Shown one piece after another: positions 1 to 5,731 of a stretch of 6,508 nucleotides of DNA. A program made the position numbers and the translations under genes. Under the pieces are notes generated by a model, which saw only the letters and a list, made by a program, of their open reading frames with translations, had not been told where the DNA came from and searched no databases. Source of the DNA: Bacteriovoracales bacterium. GTDB taxonomy: Bacteria; Bdellovibrionota; Bacteriovoracia; Bacteriovoracales; Bacteriovoracaceae. The stretch's first letter is position 1. Each line of letters opens with the position of its first letter. The stretch spans positions 1 through 6,508 of the forward strand of contig SKGZ01000234.1 of the NCBI GenBank assembly GCA_007117175.1, read 5' to 3'.

Positions 1-1
1 A

Positions 2-607
2 TTCTCCAAAGACAATAAGACCCTGGGAAGATTTGATTTGACTGGTATCGCACCAGCTCCTCGCGGTGTTCCGCAAATTGAGGTGACCTTTGATATTGAT
101 GCCAATGGTATTGTGAATGTTTCTGCTATTGATAAGGCGACCAATAAGAAACAAGAAATTCGCATTACCTCTGGTTCCGGTTTAACTGAGGAAGAAATTG
201 CACAAATGGTGAAAGATGCTGAAGTTAACCGCGATGCCGATCAAAAGCGTAGAGAAGTTGTAGATGCTCGTAATAATTTAGACTCTATGATTTTTGCCAC
301 TGAAAAAGCGATGAAAGATGCTGGGGATAAACTTGAAGCTAATAATAAAACAGAAATTGAAGCAGCAGTGGCTGAAGCCAAGAGCAAGCTAGAGTCTGAA
401 AACCTAGATGAGCTTAAAGCGGCCCATGAGAGATTACAAAATGCATCTCATTCCTTGGCTCAAACTATGTATCAGCAACAAGCAGATCAGCAACAAGGAC
501 CAGAAGCACAAACAAATTCCCAGCAAGAAGGTTCTGAGCAGCAAGAGGCTTCTTCATCTAAGAAAAAAGATGATGATGCAGTGGATGCAGAGTTTAAAGA
601 AGTTTAA
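2..607 (+). CDS. dnaK: Molecular chaperone DnaK (Hsp70), C-terminal part; 5' end lies outside the window
   Basis: This is the last 201 residues of DnaK, the ATP-driven Hsp70 chaperone of the cytoplasm. The frame is open from the first bases of the window and no true start is present. The ATPase domain is missing. What remains begins inside the beta-sandwich substrate-binding domain ([18 protein letters not shown], then [19 protein letters not shown]), which aligns by eye with E. coli DnaK from about residue 449. The helical lid follows ([16 protein letters not shown] onward). The tail is disordered and rich in Gln, Ser and Lys, with a Q-rich stretch near YQQQADQQQ. It ends in [12 protein letters not shown], the acidic C-terminal signature of bacterial DnaK. 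A stop follows directly, with none of the extra Lys residues seen in E. coli. dnaJ starts 24 bp downstream, the classic dnaK-dnaJ pairing, so the two are probably co-transcribed. Identity is very secure. Confidence 0.98.
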   Translation, partial: FSKDNKTLGRFDLTGIAPAPRGVPQIEVTFDIDANGIVNVSAIDKATNKKQEIRITSGSGLTEEEIAQMVKDAEVNRDADQKRREVVDARNNLDSMIFATEKAMKDAGDKLEANNKTEIEAAVAEAKSKLESENLDELKAAHERLQNASHSLAQTMYQQQADQQQGPEAQTNSQQEGSEQQEASSSKKKDDDAVDAEFKEV

Positions 608-631
608 GATTTTAAGTTAAAGGGTTGAAAT

Positions 632-1699
632 ATGTCGGGGAAAAGGGATTATTACGAAATCCTTGGTGTGGCCAAGAGTGCTAGTAAGGATGAAATCAAG
701 AAGGCCTATCGCAAGTTAGCCTTAAAATATCACCCTGACAGAAACTCTTCTGATCCAGAGGCAGAGACAAAATTTAAAGAAGCAACTGAGGCGGCAGATG
801 TCTTACTCAATGAACAAAAGCGCCAAGCTTACGATCAGTTTGGCCATGCAGGAGTTGATTCGCAAGCGGGGGCTGGGGGGTTTAACTCTGCTGACTTTGG
901 AGATATCTTCGGAGATATCTTTGGAGATTTTTTAGGAGGTAATCGCCGGCGTTCTGGTGGGCGGGCTCGAGGAGCTAGACAGGGTGAAGATCTTCAAATG
1001 GTGGTTGATGTCAGCTTTGAAGAGGCTGCCTTTGGAGTGGAAAAGGAGATCTCACTGACCCGTCAACAGGTGAAAGAGGGGACCACTCCTCAAACTTGCC
1101 GTCACTGTCAGGGAACTGGTGAAATAAGACGACAGCAAGGTTTTTTTACCTTCGCTCAAACCTGCCCCTATTGCCAGGGTCAAGGGGTCATGGTTCAAAG
1201 AGAAAGCAAGCAAGTTCGGTTGAGTGTTAAAGTTCCGGCAGGGATTGATACTGATCAGCGACTCAAGTTAACCGGAGAAGGTAATCCCGGGATTGGCGGA
1301 GGACCAGCGGGAGATCTTTATGTGGTTGTGCGAGTTAAGAATCACGAAATTTTTGACAGAGACGGTTCTGATATTTACTGTGATGTTCCTATTAGTTTTT
1401 CTCAAGCAGCTTTAGGGGCAGAAGTAGAGGTTCCCACGCTCGGCGGGAAGGTGAAAGTGAAAATCCCAGAGGGAACTCAGTCTGGAAAGAAGATGCGTCT
1501 AAAGGGCAAGGGAATAACACGCTTGGGTGGATATGGTATGGGGGATCAAATTATTCATCTTAATGTGGAGACCCCTACTCAGTTGGGAGCTGAGCAGCGG
1601 GAGTTATTTTCTCGTTTAGCAGAGCTTGAGAGTACTCAGGTTCAAACAAATCCTATTTCTCAAGGTTTTTTTGAAAAAGTAAAAAATTTATTTCAGTAA
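632..1699 (+). CDS. dnaJ: Co-chaperone DnaJ (Hsp40) with a reduced, two-motif zinc-binding domain
   Basis: DnaJ delivers unfolded clients to DnaK and stimulates its ATPase. At 355 aa it is about 20 residues shorter than E. coli DnaJ (376). The J domain spans residues 5-70 with the essential HPD at 34-36. A Gly/Phe region (about 79-115) holds the [12 protein letters not shown] repeat. The zinc region has only CRHCQGTG (156-163) and CPYCQGQG (178-185). Flanking sequence (TTPQTC before, GFFTFAQTC between) matches motifs 2 and 3 of four-motif DnaJ proteins, so motifs 1 and 4 have been lost. The C-terminal client-binding domains look normal ([45 protein letters not shown]). In helix III of the J domain the usual EAYEVL reads EAADVL. 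The ATG at 632 has an AAAGGG-type ribosome site about 7 nt upstream and fits the family start. Identity is secure; the zinc-domain reduction is seen directly. Confidence 0.97.
   Translation: MSGKRDYYEILGVAKSASKDEIKKAYRKLALKYHPDRNSSDPEAETKFKEATEAADVLLNEQKRQAYDQFGHAGVDSQAGAGGFNSADFGDIFGDIFGDFLGGNRRRSGGRARGARQGEDLQMVVDVSFEEAAFGVEKEISLTRQQVKEGTTPQTCRHCQGTGEIRRQQGFFTFAQTCPYCQGQGVMVQRESKQVRLSVKVPAGIDTDQRLKLTGEGNPGIGGGPAGDLYVVVRVKNHEIFDRDGSDIYCDVPISFSQAALGAEVEVPTLGGKVKVKIPEGTQSGKKMRLKGKGITRLGGYGMGDQIIHLNVETPTQLGAEQRELFSRLAELESTQVQTNPISQGFFEKVKNLFQ
899..934 (+). repeat. 12-bp tandem repeat (three units) in the dnaJ Gly/Phe region
   Basis: Three in-frame 12-bp units lie head to tail: GGAGATATCTTC, GGAGATATCTTT and GGAGATTTTTTA. 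The first two differ at one base and the third is diverged. They encode GDIF, GDIF and GDFL at DnaJ residues 90-101. Similar D-I-F-G-D repeats occur in the Gly/Phe linker of other DnaJ proteins, so this is probably ordinary linker sequence rather than a mobile repeat. Confidence 0.8.
1097..1186 (+). other. Reduced DnaJ zinc-binding segment (zinc centre II only)
   Basis: This segment encodes DnaJ residues 156-185, the only two CxxCxGxG motifs in the protein: cysteines 156/159 and 178/181. In canonical DnaJ, motifs 1 and 4 form zinc centre I, and motifs 2 and 3 form zinc centre II. Here four cysteines remain, enough for one zinc ion. Their spacing and surroundings match motifs 2 and 3. Just before them, the sequence passes from EISLTR to TTPQTC without a CxxC. 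Just after, it passes from [10 protein letters not shown] to [10 protein letters not shown], again without one. Confidence 0.88.
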
Positions 1700-1714
1700 G
1701 ATAAGGATACTCTC

Positions 1715-3643
1715 ATGAAGTGGCAACCTGCACTGCTCTCAGTGTTTTTACTCTTTTTTGTTTCATCTTGCTCCATGATTCAGCCTCTTTCTAAGCGAGT
1801 GGAGTCACCAAGATCTGAAATAGAAACAGAGTTAACTGAAGTTAAAGAGTTAATTCAAGGTAGAAAATTCAGCAGGGCCTTGGAACAATTAAATTCATTA
1901 AACGACCAAGAGTTAAGTGAGATCGAAAAAGCTGAAAAGTATAATTTGATTGGTTTGATTTCTTACTCTAAAACACAGTATACACAAGCAAAAAATGAAT
2001 TTGAGAAAGCTAATTCTTTCGATTTTCAATCTCCTGCGGTACGAAGCCAGATTGGTCTAAACTTAGCAATGACGTTGTATAAAATGGAGCTTCATAACCA
2101 GGCCTTTGAAGAGGTCAAGACAATTGATCTTTCCGTGCTGGATGATGATGATCGCCTCAAAACAAATCAGCTGAAATATGTACTGGCGAAAAATGAAAAC
2201 GACAGGATGATTCAAGCTGAGGCGCTTTTAGGTCTTATTAGTAGTCAAATTCAAGATGAAACAACGCTTTTGAATGATAAGTTTTTTCGTATGCTGAGTA
2301 GTCATTTTTCATCTATGGATTATGATGATCAGTTAACGTTTGTCAGTAAAAATAGCTTTTATCAAAACTTTGCTTTGAGATACTTGCTACAGCGTACAAT
2401 TCTCTTCTATGAAGGTTTAGGACAAAGTCTTAAGGCGAGTGAGCTTAGAGATCTTTTAAATGACCTTTTGGGAGATGATAAGCAGCTCACCGAAAGACTA
2501 AGCTTTGCAGAGCAGTTGGAGCCTTATAAAATCGGGGTGATTCTTCCTCTCAGTGGAGATAAAAAAGAATTTGCGGAAAAAGTATTAGCGGGGCTAACCT
2601 TATCTTTAAAAGATAGTGATAGAAGTCAATTCAAGCTGATTGTTAAGGACGGACAAGACTCTGCTGCACTTTCCTCTTACTTGGTGGAGCAGATGATTTT
2701 AGAAGAAAATGTAGCTCTAGTGATAGGGGGGCTTTTTCCCAGTACCTCTCGTTGGGAATATGAAGCGGCGAAGAGACATGGAGCTCTCTATCTATCATTA
2801 GCCCCGGTTTACCTTGAAGAAAGGTCAAAGAATCCACTCTTAATTGAACTCTCTGGCTCTGTGGAATCACAGATGAATGGGCTTATTAACTCTGGATTTT
2901 TAAAAGTCTATGGAGAGCGCTACGCTCTCATTTTTCCCGAAGATGATATGGGCAAATCTTATGCCGATAGCTTTTGGAAAATGGGAGTTTTGAGTTCGGC
3001 AAACCTGACTTCACTTTCCTCTTATTCTCCAGAGACTACAGACTATAGGGATTCAATTAAAAATGTCTTAGGTCTAGCTTATCCCAAGGAGAGAGCTGGT
3101 GAGTACGAATTATGGCAGGAAATTCTTAGCTTGAAATTAAGAAGTCGAGCAGACCGAGCTCAGGCCTTGAAACCAGAGATTGATTTTAATTGGGTCTTTC
3201 TTCCCTCAAGTCCTAGAAATCTTAATCAATTGATTTCAACATTTGATTACTTTGGGGCCAAGGATATTGTCTATGTTGGAGGTCCCAGTTGGAGAAGTAG
3301 TTCACTCTTATCCAATCAATACCGCTATCGAAAACTTTTCTTTGTTGACTCTCTTGATGAGCAGAAATCATCACAACTCAATCTTTATTTTTCGCAACAT
3401 TATAACCGGTCAGTTAAGCTATTAGAGTCTATTGGTTTTGATGGAATGATTTTAGCAACTCGAATTATGAATAGTTTTCAGGGCAAGAAAAGATCTGAGC
3501 TTTCTCAATGGCTAGAGAGACAGAAAAAAATAGAGAGTTTTTTAGGTCAGTGGAACTTGCAGGGTCAGCTTTGGATTAAAAAGATGGAGCTCTACCAAGT
3601 AAGAGATGGAGGATTTCATCTTTTTAATCCTGCCCAGCTTTAA
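1715..3643 (+). CDS. LpoA-like lipoprotein: TPR-type helices plus periplasmic-binding-protein fold (putative penicillin-binding-protein activator)
   Basis: A 642-aa putative lipoprotein. The signal peptide is MKWQPALLSVFLLFFVSSC, with lipobox VSSC and lipidation at Cys19. Ser at +2 predicts sorting to the outer membrane. Residues about 35-265 are helical and TPR-like (for example YNLIGLISYSKTQYTQAKNE at 76-95). From Tyr271 a type-I periplasmic-binding fold of the branched-chain-amino-acid-receptor (Peripla_BP_6) kind begins: YKIGVILPLSG, then VALVIGG, YALIFPEDDMGKSYADSF and IGFDGMILATRIM near the end. TPR followed by this fold is the architecture of LpoA/LppC, which activates PBP1a in enterobacteria; such proteins need not bind a small ligand. 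The ATG at 1715 has AAGGA (1703-1707) 7 nt upstream and lies 15 bp after dnaJ, suggesting the same operon. The alternative is a ligand-binding receptor lipoprotein. Architecture is confident; the PBP-activator role is inferred. Confidence 0.8.
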   Translation: MKWQPALLSVFLLFFVSSCSMIQPLSKRVESPRSEIETELTEVKELIQGRKFSRALEQLNSLNDQELSEIEKAEKYNLIGLISYSKTQYTQAKNEFEKANSFDFQSPAVRSQIGLNLAMTLYKMELHNQAFEEVKTIDLSVLDDDDRLKTNQLKYVLAKNENDRMIQAEALLGLISSQIQDETTLLNDKFFRMLSSHFSSMDYDDQLTFVSKNSFYQNFALRYLLQRTILFYEGLGQSLKASELRDLLNDLLGDDKQLTERLSFAEQLEPYKIGVILPLSGDKKEFAEKVLAGLTLSLKDSDRSQFKLIVKDGQDSAALSSYLVEQMILEENVALVIGGLFPSTSRWEYEAAKRHGALYLSLAPVYLEERSKNPLLIELSGSVESQMNGLINSGFLKVYGERYALIFPEDDMGKSYADSFWKMGVLSSANLTSLSSYSPETTDYRDSIKNVLGLAYPKERAGEYELWQEILSLKLRSRADRAQALKPEIDFNWVFLPSSPRNLNQLISTFDYFGAKDIVYVGGPSWRSSSLLSNQYRYRKLFFVDSLDEQKSSQLNLYFSQHYNRSVKLLESIGFDGMILATRIMNSFQGKKRSELSQWLERQKKIESFLGQWNLQGQLWIKKMELYQVRDGGFHLFNPAQL

Positions 3644-3649
3644 AGCAGA

Positions 3650-3748
3650 TTACTTATTATTTTTTTTCCTTTTAATTTTAGCTTTTAACTTAGTTTGTGA
3701 CTTTCTTCTCTTCATTTTTAATTCAGTTTTTTTTCTTCCTGCGCCCAT
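3650..3748 (-). CDS. Hidden small, highly basic 32-aa protein (minus strand)
   Basis: On the minus strand, ATG at 3748-3746 opens 32 codons ending in TAA at 3652-3650. The protein begins MGAGRKKTELKMKRRKSQ and continues TKLKAKIKRKKNNK: 12 Lys, 4 Arg and a single acidic residue (Glu9), net charge about +15. A perfect AAGGAG (plus-strand 3755-3760) sits 6 nt before the ATG, with a plausible promoter further upstream. The gene converges on the LpoA-like gene (6 bp between stops) and diverges from mreB. It has no signal peptide or membrane segment. Size, charge and the MGxGxKKT opening resemble tiny ribosomal or ribosome-associated proteins (bTHX and bS22 are similar in size and charge), or a nucleic-acid-binding peptide; homology to either is not shown. 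The caution is that any T-rich plus strand reads as Lys/Arg on the other strand, so the case rests on the start signals and uninterrupted frame. Confidence 0.6.
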   Translation of the reverse strand: MGAGRKKTELKMKRRKSQTKLKAKIKRKKNNK

Positions 3749-3754
3749 GAATGA

Positions 3755-3760
3755 CTCCTT
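3755..3760 (-). promoter_or_regulatory. Shine-Dalgarno site AAGGAG of the minus-strand small gene
   Basis: Plus-strand CTCCTT reads AAGGAG on the minus strand, a full match to the anti-Shine-Dalgarno core. It lies 6 nt before the ATG at 3748, an optimal distance. It is stronger than the sites in front of dnaJ or the LpoA-like gene, and it is the main reason for treating the short basic ORF as real. Confidence 0.65.
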
Positions 3761-3775
3761 AATGCCTATTGTTTT

Positions 3776-3815
3776 GCTCAAGTATAATCATATTCATACA
3801 TCCGCACAAGTATAA
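3776..3815. repeat. 12-bp near-perfect direct repeat in the divergent control region
   Basis: GCTCAAGTATAA (3776-3787) and GCACAAGTATAA (3804-3815) match at 11 of 12 positions and lie 28 bp apart, start to start, on the same strand. They lie between the start of the minus-strand small gene and mreB. They overlap the candidate minus-strand -10 and -35 boxes respectively, so they could be a paired operator. Chance similarity in AT-rich DNA cannot be excluded. Confidence 0.5.
3781..3809 (-). promoter_or_regulatory. Candidate sigma70-type promoter for the minus-strand small gene
   Basis: On the minus strand, TTGTGC (plus 3809-3804) serves as a -35 box with three of six consensus matches. It is followed by exactly 17 nt and then TATACT (plus 3786-3781), a -10 box with five of six matches. 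Transcription would start near 3774, giving a leader of about 25 nt with the AAGGAG inside it. The -35 is weak, and AT-rich DNA yields chance -10 boxes, so this is suggestive only. Confidence 0.4.
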
Positions 3816-3822
3816 ATTGTTG

Positions 3823-3840
3823 TATGATATAGTGCATAAT
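3823..3840 (+). promoter_or_regulatory. Possible mreB promoter -10 elements
   Basis: Two -10-like hexamers lie upstream of mreB: TATGAT (3823-3828) and CATAAT (3835-3840), each five of six matches to TATAAT. Neither has a recognisable -35 box at 16-18 bp. A perfect TATAAT at 3783-3788 also lacks a -35 and sits inside the direct repeat. mreB starts a new + strand unit behind a divergent gene, so a promoter must lie hereabouts, but the exact site is not determined. Confidence 0.25.
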
Positions 3841-3873
3841 GATAAGGTAATATTATCAATTAACTAATTTCCT

Positions 3874-3878
3874 GAGGA
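3874..3878 (+). promoter_or_regulatory. Ribosome binding site of mreB (GAGGA)
   Basis: GAGGA lies 8 nt before the ATG at 3887 and fixes that start, which also gives the family-typical N-terminus [20 protein letters not shown]. Confidence 0.75.
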
Positions 3879-3886
3879 ATATCTTT

Positions 3887-4927
3887 ATGTTAAAGAAATT
3901 TTTTGATCTATTCTCTAACGACTTGGCCATTGATCTTGGTACTGCCAACTGCTTGGTCTACGCCAAAGATAGAGGAATTATTGTGAATGAACCCTCTGTT
4001 GTGGCAGTTCATGATGGGGCTCGAGGAGTCCAAAAAGTTCTAGCTGTCGGGCGGGAAGCAAAAGAGATGCTGGGAAAAACGCCAGGTGCCATTAGAGCAA
4101 TTCGTCCAATGAAAGATGGGGTCATTGCTGATTTTGAAGTGACACAGGCAATGCTTAGGTATTTTATCCAAAAGGCAGCCAATGGTTCTAAGTTTGTGAA
4201 GCCACGTATTATTATCTGTATTCCCTTTGGAATCACTCAAGTTGAAAAGAGAGCAGTGAAGGAGTCTGCCGAGCAGGCAGGGGCTAGAGAAGTTTATTTA
4301 ATCGAAGAACCGATGGCCGCAGCGATTGGTGCTGGTTTACCAATTACTGACCCTAGTGGGAATATGATTGTAGATATTGGTGGTGGTACAACAGAAGTTG
4401 CAGTGATTTCACTCGGGGGAATTGTTTACTCAAAATCAGTTCGAGTGGCAGGTGATAAATTTGATGAGGCAATTGTGTCTTATATCAAGAAGAAGTATTC
4501 CTTGTTGATTGGAGAGCGAACTGCGGAGAGTATTAAGATGAAGCTTGGAAATGCTTATCCTAGTGATGACGATCTTGAGCGCACCTATGAAGTGAAAGGG
4601 CGCGACCTTATTGGGGGAGCACCTAAAACGATTGTTGTGAATGCCGAGGAAGTTAGAGAGGCGTTGTCTGACCCTATTTCCGAGGTGATCGAGGCACTTA
4701 AAATTGCTCTAGAGAAAACTCCACCTGAGTTGGCAGCTGATATTGTAGACAATGGAATTATTCTGGCGGGAGGGGGGTCCTTATTAGGATCACTGGATAT
4801 TCTTATTAAAGAAAAAACAGGTCTTCCTGTGAGCGTAGCAGAGGATCCATTGACATGTGTGGTAAGGGGATGTGGAATTGTTTTAGAGTCATTGAGCTTA
4901 TTACGACAAGTGACAACTCAGTCATAG
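3887..4927 (+). CDS. mreB: Rod-shape-determining actin homologue MreB
   Basis: MreB is the bacterial actin that polymerises on the inner face of the cytoplasmic membrane and guides the elongation machinery for peptidoglycan. At 346 aa it has the normal family length (E. coli 347) and aligns end to end by eye. It starts with the membrane-binding amphipathic segment [10 protein letters not shown]. The phosphate-1 loop is [10 protein letters not shown] (16-25). The [13 protein letters not shown] segment (138-150) carries the catalytic Glu region. The phosphate-2 loop is [13 protein letters not shown] (163-175), and the adenosine motif is [11 protein letters not shown], with AGGG at 294-297. [13 protein letters not shown] near the end is also typical. 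Cys22 and the two late cysteines differ from E. coli but lie in conserved blocks. Downstream there is no mreC/mreD; an unknown lipoprotein starts after 12 bp, then nagZ. Identity is secure. Confidence 0.98.
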   Translation: MLKKFFDLFSNDLAIDLGTANCLVYAKDRGIIVNEPSVVAVHDGARGVQKVLAVGREAKEMLGKTPGAIRAIRPMKDGVIADFEVTQAMLRYFIQKAANGSKFVKPRIIICIPFGITQVEKRAVKESAEQAGAREVYLIEEPMAAAIGAGLPITDPSGNMIVDIGGGTTEVAVISLGGIVYSKSVRVAGDKFDEAIVSYIKKKYSLLIGERTAESIKMKLGNAYPSDDDLERTYEVKGRDLIGGAPKTIVVNAEEVREALSDPISEVIEALKIALEKTPPELAADIVDNGIILAGGGSLLGSLDILIKEKTGLPVSVAEDPLTCVVRGCGIVLESLSLLRQVTTQS

Positions 4928-4939
4928 TCTAATTTTGAA

Positions 4940-5731
4940 ATGTCTACTCTCTTTAAATTTTGCTATATTTCAATTTTGATAACGAGTTGTAGTCATACTA
5001 TCCCTGAAAAAAAAGATAAAGAGAAGCTAAGTATACCTTCAATATTTAATTCGAGGGTGAATTATAAATATACTGATTTAAGTGGAAGTTTTCAATTGGA
5101 CAGGTTGAGTTATCGAAACCAGGGAAAGCTATTACTGCAAAGTCAAATGATCTTAGCGGGTGAATCTCGCGCTATTGAAGAGAGAAGAGTTGTTTCCAAA
5201 ATGGGGTATGCTAATATTGCAGGTGTTAATGCAGGCGTTATAAGACCGATGATTTCCCATTTTAAAGCCGTTTTTGAAGGTGAAGAAAAATTCACACAAC
5301 TTAAATTAGATCTTGAACGTCAAAAAATGATAGTGAGATTAGAAAAACCATTTCAAAACTTTGAGATTGTGAGTGATTATGAAATACCCTCCAGTCTTTA
5401 CTTATGTTTTTTCTCACAAATCCCAGACTGTCTTAAACACTATAATATTCTCAACCCTCTTCTCAATGAAGAGATAAGTTCATTTCAGTTTTGGATAGTT
5501 TGGGAATCGTTTCCTTATAATGAATTTCTCTATAGTGAAGTTAGCAATGAAGTTTTTTCATTAGCGGATCTTAAATATGATGGCAGTGCCACCAATGAAC
5601 ATCGTTTCACCTTAGAAGTGCAGGGGCAAGTCATATCATATCATTTTGACTCGAATGGCAAACTGCTCAAAATGAATTGGGTGGCACAAGGCATGAGCAT
5701 GGTTCATCAGGGCCGGGGAGAACATGAATGA
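4940..5731 (+). CDS. Putative lipoprotein of unknown function between mreB and nagZ
   Basis: I do not recognise a family for this 263-aa protein. Its N-terminus, MSTLFKFCYISILITSC, looks like a short lipoprotein signal peptide with lipobox ITSC (lipidation at Cys17). Ser at +2 would favour the outer membrane. A charged linker follows (PEKKDKEKL, 22-30). The rest lacks membrane segments and looks rich in beta strands, ending in a strand-turn-strand pattern (QVISYHFDSNGKLLKMNWVA). Cys156 and Cys164 are the only other cysteines in the mature part and could form a disulfide. The ATG at 4940 is the only start between the mreB stop and the lipobox. It has no clear ribosome site, so translation may depend on coupling to mreB, 12 bp upstream. 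The stop overlaps the nagZ start. Its place between mreB and nagZ suggests an envelope or cell-wall role, by context only. Confidence 0.75.
   Translation: MSTLFKFCYISILITSCSHTIPEKKDKEKLSIPSIFNSRVNYKYTDLSGSFQLDRLSYRNQGKLLLQSQMILAGESRAIEERRVVSKMGYANIAGVNAGVIRPMISHFKAVFEGEEKFTQLKLDLERQKMIVRLEKPFQNFEIVSDYEIPSSLYLCFFSQIPDCLKHYNILNPLLNEEISSFQFWIVWESFPYNEFLYSEVSNEVFSLADLKYDGSATNEHRFTLEVQGQVISYHFDSNGKLLKMNWVAQGMSMVHQGRGEHE
5715..5720 (+). promoter_or_regulatory. Ribosome binding site of nagZ inside the preceding gene
   Basis: GGGGAG lies 7 nt before the ATG at 5728 and within the last codons of the lipoprotein gene. It selects this ATG over the out-of-frame ATG at 5724, whose frame closes after 19 codons. 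Together with the ATGA overlap it indicates coupled translation. Confidence 0.65.

Noticed and set aside
408..620. Open frame of 70 codons on the + strand overlapping the dnaK tail
   Set aside because: It is a frame-shifted reading of the Gln/Lys-rich DnaK tail, with no independent start signal.
2643..2870. Minus-strand open frame of 75 codons inside the LpoA-like gene
   Set aside because: It lies wholly within a well-supported coding region, has no start signals, and shows no recognisable protein features.
3630..3667. Possible intrinsic terminator after the LpoA-like gene: GCTTTAAAGC palindrome (3637-3646) followed by eight T's (3660-3667)
   Set aside because: The palindrome has no loop. 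The alternative CTGC/GCAG stem is only 4 bp with an 11-nt loop, and the T-run begins about a dozen bases later. The T-run is also explained as Lys/Asn codons of the minus-strand gene.
3783..3788. Perfect TATAAT as the mreB -10 box
   Set aside because: No -35-like hexamer lies 16-18 bp upstream, it is about 100 bp from the mreB start, and it is part of the direct repeat, so it is not called as the promoter.
3606..3815. Open frame of 69 codons on the + strand across the end of the LpoA-like gene into the intergenic region
   Set aside because: It starts inside a well-supported gene in another frame, is Phe/Leu-rich only because the DNA is T-rich, and has no ribosome site. It is the antisense shadow of the minus-strand basic ORF.
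4009..4240. Two overlapping minus-strand open frames inside mreB
   Set aside because: They are antisense to strongly conserved MreB coding sequence and have no ribosome site or family features.
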